DNA of 32,354 bases from a virus: positions 1 to 32,354 of the IMG/VR virus record IMGVR_UViG_3300044846_002181. One strand, given 5' to 3'. Positions 29,651 to 32,354 of the stretch are shown here, in pieces (the first letter of the stretch is position 1; every line of letters begins with the position of its first letter). The position numbers and the translations under genes were made by a program. Below the pieces are notes generated by a model, which saw nothing but the letters and a program-made list of their open reading frames with translations, did no database searches and was not told where the DNA came from.

Positions 29651-31399
29651 ATGAAAAAAACTCTACATTTCCTATCAGGTGTGCCACGTTCAGGTTCTAC
29701 GGTACTTGCAGCTATACTTAACCAAAATTCACAGACCCATGTATCTACTACATCAGGTCTTGTTCATGCTCTTGATGGTTTGGCAAACACGTGGCATTCT
29801 GCTGGTTTACTAAATGAAAATGATCCAGAGCGTAAGAAGTTAGCGCAGACTATGCGTGGTGCGATTGATGCCTTTTATGAAGATGTAGATAAACCCGTTA
29901 TTATTGATAAGTCTCGTGGCTGGCCTATTGCGCAGATTATGTCTGCTATGGCTCAAGTGTTAGGACATCAACCAAAGATTATTGCTACGGTTCGTTCTGT
30001 ACCTGATTGTGCGGCATCGTTTGTGCGTATTGCCAAGCCTGAAGATTTAGATGAGTTTATGGAGTCTGGGCAGTTGATGGATCATTTAAAGGCTGCGTAC
30101 ATATCGCTACAGAACGGTTACTTAGCGGCACCATATAACTTCTTATTTATTGAGTACGATGACTTAATCGCTAATCCTAAAGAGCAACTACAACGGATAC
30201 ATGACTTTTTAGAATTACCTGATTTTGAATACGACTTTAATGCTATTGATGGTTCTACTGTAGCTGAGGATGATGAGCAGTTGCATGGTACTAAAGGTAT
30301 GCATGATGTGAAACCTGTTCTTGAAAGACAACACAATGAGCACCCAAAAGATGTGCTAGGTTCTTATTACGGTTCATTCTGTCAGCCTGAGTTTTGGTTA
30401 GAGATTCCTAGAACTATGCCCGACTTACATGACTTAGACCTTCAATTAGCGGCATCTACTACAGGTGATTTTGCTGAAGGCTGGCGCATAGCGCAGAAGT
30501 TAGAGGCTACAGAGCCAAGTAACAATAGAGCTGCTTATAATCGTGGTTGGTATCTCTTAAGACAAGGTCAGATTCAAAAGGGTTATCAGTTATTAGATAG
30601 AGGTCGTGTTGCTGGAGTCTTTGGTAATAAACAACCAGATGTACCTACACCACAGTGGGATGGCAAGACTAAAGGGATTGTGCTGTTAAATCTTGAAGGC
30701 GGTCTAGGCGATCAAATACACCAAGTAAGATATGCTAAATATATCGCTGAGAAGGGCTGTAAAGTCATTGTGGCTTGCTCTGGTCAGTTAGCATCTTTAT
30801 TCGTTAATGTAGAGGGTGTATCTAGCGTTATTCAGCACGAAGCGGTGTTTGGCATTTATCATGACTTTTGGGTTGCTGGTATGAGTGCTATTGTACCGTT
30901 AGGCTTTGAATTAGAAGATATTAGTGGTGCACCTTATATAGCTAAACCTGTTACAATAAAGGGAAGAAAGAAACGCATTGGTCTAAGATGGCAAGGCTCT
31001 ACTCAGTTTGAACATGAGCACCACAAAGCGTTTCCTTATCAGTTGATGTTTGATGCTGTTAAGAGCGATAACTACGAGTTTATAAGTCTGCAAAGGGATG
31101 CTGGTGTAGAGGCTACTCCGATGTGGGTTAAGCAAGTGCCACTAAATAGTTGGGAAGATACTAGAGCTGCTGTGGCAAGTTGTGACATAGTCATAAGCAG
31201 TTGTACGTCTGTAAGCCATTTGGCTGCAGCTATGGGTATTGAGACGTGGGTGGTGACACCGATTATGCCTTACTTCCTATATGCACTAGAAGGCGAAGCA
31301 ACCCCATACTACGACAGCATGACTTTAATAAGACAAGAAATATTTGGCGAGTGGCAAGCGCCTTTTGATAAGATTCAGTGGAGGCTAGAAAGACTATGA
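29651..31399 (+). CDS. Fusion: sulfotransferase + TPR-like linker + GT-B glycosyltransferase-like domain
   Basis: A 582-aa protein. Residues 1-255 look like a PAPS-dependent sulfotransferase: P-loop GVPRSGST (10-17), 'PKIIATVRSVPDCAASF', and 'LIANPKEQLQRIHDFL'. Residues about 265-320 are TPR-like helices. Residues 340-582 resemble a GT-B heptosyltransferase-type domain: 'NLEGGLGDQIHQVRY' (347-361), 'GLRWQGS' (444-450), 'DIVISSCTSVSHLAAAMG' (512-529). It could modify surface glycans or virion proteins with sulfate and sugar. Substrates unknown. It ends in an ATGA overlap with the GIY-YIG gene. Confidence 0.75.
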   Translation: MKKTLHFLSGVPRSGSTVLAAILNQNSQTHVSTTSGLVHALDGLANTWHSAGLLNENDPERKKLAQTMRGAIDAFYEDVDKPVIIDKSRGWPIAQIMSAMAQVLGHQPKIIATVRSVPDCAASFVRIAKPEDLDEFMESGQLMDHLKAAYISLQNGYLAAPYNFLFIEYDDLIANPKEQLQRIHDFLELPDFEYDFNAIDGSTVAEDDEQLHGTKGMHDVKPVLERQHNEHPKDVLGSYYGSFCQPEFWLEIPRTMPDLHDLDLQLAASTTGDFAEGWRIAQKLEATEPSNNRAAYNRGWYLLRQGQIQKGYQLLDRGRVAGVFGNKQPDVPTPQWDGKTKGIVLLNLEGGLGDQIHQVRYAKYIAEKGCKVIVACSGQLASLFVNVEGVSSVIQHEAVFGIYHDFWVAGMSAIVPLGFELEDISGAPYIAKPVTIKGRKKRIGLRWQGSTQFEHEHHKAFPYQLMFDAVKSDNYEFISLQRDAGVEATPMWVKQVPLNSWEDTRAAVASCDIVISSCTSVSHLAAAMGIETWVVTPIMPYFLYALEGEATPYYDSMTLIRQEIFGEWQAPFDKIQWRLERL

Positions 31400-32127
31400 G
31401 CGATAGGGTCAGTTTATACTCAATAACAAACAATATATCGGGTAAAATGTATATTGGGATATCAGCTGACCCAGTAAAAAGGTTAGTTGCTCATTCAAGA
31501 ACTCACGGTAAAGCCCCAACTAAGTCATGTATTCGTGAGGCAATATTAAAATATGGAAAAGAAAATTTTACTTTAAAAGTTTTAGTTATTGGGAGTAGGG
31601 AGTATTGTTTTGGGTTAGAAAAACGAGCAATTGCTAGTTATGATACTCTGATTCCAAACGGATATAATATTCATAAAGGAGGAGACACTGGGCCATATAG
31701 CAAACGTGGTCTAGAGCATCATGGTTATGGAAAACCTCGTAGCGACGAAACTAAAGCAAAATTAAGAGCCGCTTTTTTAGGGCGCCCTATCAGTGAAGAA
31801 CAAAAGGCTCAAATAAGTAAAACACTAACAGGACGTCCCCTCTCCCCCGAACGAAAACTACAGGCACAACAAAATAGAGTTGGACATACGAACACTCCAG
31901 AACACAATGCTGCTATTAGTAAGGCAAACACAGGCCGTATTCGCAGTGCTGAAACTAAGGCAAAAATAAGTGCTACGAAACAAGGGCGTCCGGTATCCGA
32001 AGAGCAGTGTAAAAAACAAAGCGAATTTATGAAAAGTAAATGGGATGACCCTGTGTATAAAGAATTTATGATGGACGCTAGGCGTGTTGCCAAATTAAAG
32101 AGATTGGAGAATAAAAATGTCAACTAA
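31396..32127 (+). CDS. GIY-YIG homing endonuclease with NUMOD3 repeats
   Basis: A 243-aa protein starting at ATG 31396, which overlaps the upstream stop by 4 nt. The N-terminus 'LYSITNNISGKMYIGISADP' is the GIY-YIG signature (here YSI...YIG). Catalytic Arg in 'VKRLVAHSR' and Glu in 'LEKRAIASYD' follow. Residues 110-225 hold several NUMOD3-like repeats (RSDETKAKLRAAFLGRP, SEEQKAQISKTLTGRP, SAETKAKISATKQGRP). It ends 11 nt inside the next gene. Probably inserted between the fusion gene and the second RCC1 gene. Confidence 0.88.
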   Translation: MSDRVSLYSITNNISGKMYIGISADPVKRLVAHSRTHGKAPTKSCIREAILKYGKENFTLKVLVIGSREYCFGLEKRAIASYDTLIPNGYNIHKGGDTGPYSKRGLEHHGYGKPRSDETKAKLRAAFLGRPISEEQKAQISKTLTGRPLSPERKLQAQQNRVGHTNTPEHNAAISKANTGRIRSAETKAKISATKQGRPVSEEQCKKQSEFMKSKWDDPVYKEFMMDARRVAKLKRLENKNVN

Positions 32128-32354
32128 GTATCCGGCGGGTGTCATAAAATCCGCACCTGTAGTACCAGCTGGACCGTATCAAAACAGTTCTGCTTCAGGT
32201 GTATGGACAATGGAGCAAGCGGGATACTGGATAAAACAAGGCAACTGGCCCACTGCTGGAAGAGGGGCCCCGGGGTTATATTCTTGGGGAGCTGGAATTA
32301 ATAGTCAGTTAGGGTTAGGTAATATAACTAACTACTCAAGCCCTAAGCAAGTAG
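32117..32354 (+). CDS. Second RCC1-repeat gene, 5' part
   Basis: Starts at ATG 32117 with GGAG 7 nt upstream and overlaps the GIY-YIG gene by 11 nt. The N-terminus (MSTKYPAGVIKSAPVVPAGP) differs from the first RCC1 protein, but the anchor-like 'SGVWTMEQAGYWIKQGNWP' matches its 'SGMWTPQSQMQAV' region in place. The first repeat (SWGAGINSQLGLGNITNYSS) is of the same type. The gene runs off the right edge. Confidence 0.8.
   Translation, partial: MSTKYPAGVIKSAPVVPAGPYQNSSASGVWTMEQAGYWIKQGNWPTAGRGAPGLYSWGAGINSQLGLGNITNYSSPKQV

Noticed and set aside
28391-32354. Diversity-generating retroelement acting on the RCC1 genes
   Set aside because: No reverse transcriptase or template repeat is visible in the window, and the repeat variation is spread over all codon positions rather than at adenines.
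1-32354. Lysogeny module or attachment sites
   Set aside because: No integrase, excisionase or CI-like repressor was recognised in the window. The 12-bp inverted repeat at 7902/8190 is inverted rather than direct, so it does not resemble att sites.

Overview
The window is a stretch of a tailed double-stranded DNA phage genome, or a phage-like contig, from an AT-rich background. I see no host housekeeping genes, rRNA, tRNA or integrase. The portal and the two SU10-type adaptor-like proteins point to a short-tailed phage of an aquatic bacterium, probably a freshwater proteobacterium. That host guess rests on recalled resemblance of the proteins, not on a search.

Layout. (1) 1-7600, leftward: a packed operon-like run of small, mostly unknown genes, with many 1-4 nt stop/start overlaps. 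It includes tandem paralogues with a 99-bp perfect duplication, a possible winged-helix protein, a conserved phage protein with a glycine-rich C-terminal loop, a 329-aa unknown and a DNA cytosine-5 methyltransferase. It is interrupted at 3261-3990 by an unusual array: six 55-bp hairpin-forming cores separated by runs of CTNNG pentamers, with every spacing a multiple of 5. (2) 7601-8454: an AT-rich stretch without a convincing gene. (3) 8455-9633, leftward: a GP88-like gene and a small unknown gene that share a leader sequence, with a promoter, an operator-like palindrome and a terminator. (4) 9634-10050: a divergent control region with a GC-rich hairpin, three 36-bp tandem repeats and the late promoter. 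(5) 10051-32354, rightward late module: small and large terminase, portal, GroES-like co-chaperonin, scaffold-like protein, major capsid protein, decoration-like proteins, a holin-like protein, a cluster of small basic proteins with a shared tail motif, adaptors, tail-fibre-like proteins, a seven-repeat RCC1 propeller protein, a sulfotransferase/glycosyltransferase fusion, and the start of a second RCC1 gene.

Homing elements are concentrated in the late module. The large terminase carries an intein, and an endonuclease VII-like HNH gene lies wholly inside the intein in a different reading frame, so about 194 codons are open in two frames. A GIY-YIG gene with its own promoter and palindrome sits behind the capsid gene terminator. 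A second GIY-YIG gene is wedged between the glycosyltransferase fusion and the second RCC1 gene.

The most novel signals are the CTNNG/hairpin array (3261-3990), the out-of-frame nuclease inside the terminase intein (11473-12057), and the methyltransferase gene whose target-recognition motifs lie in a second overlapping frame (5280-5594). All functional names come from motifs read by eye.
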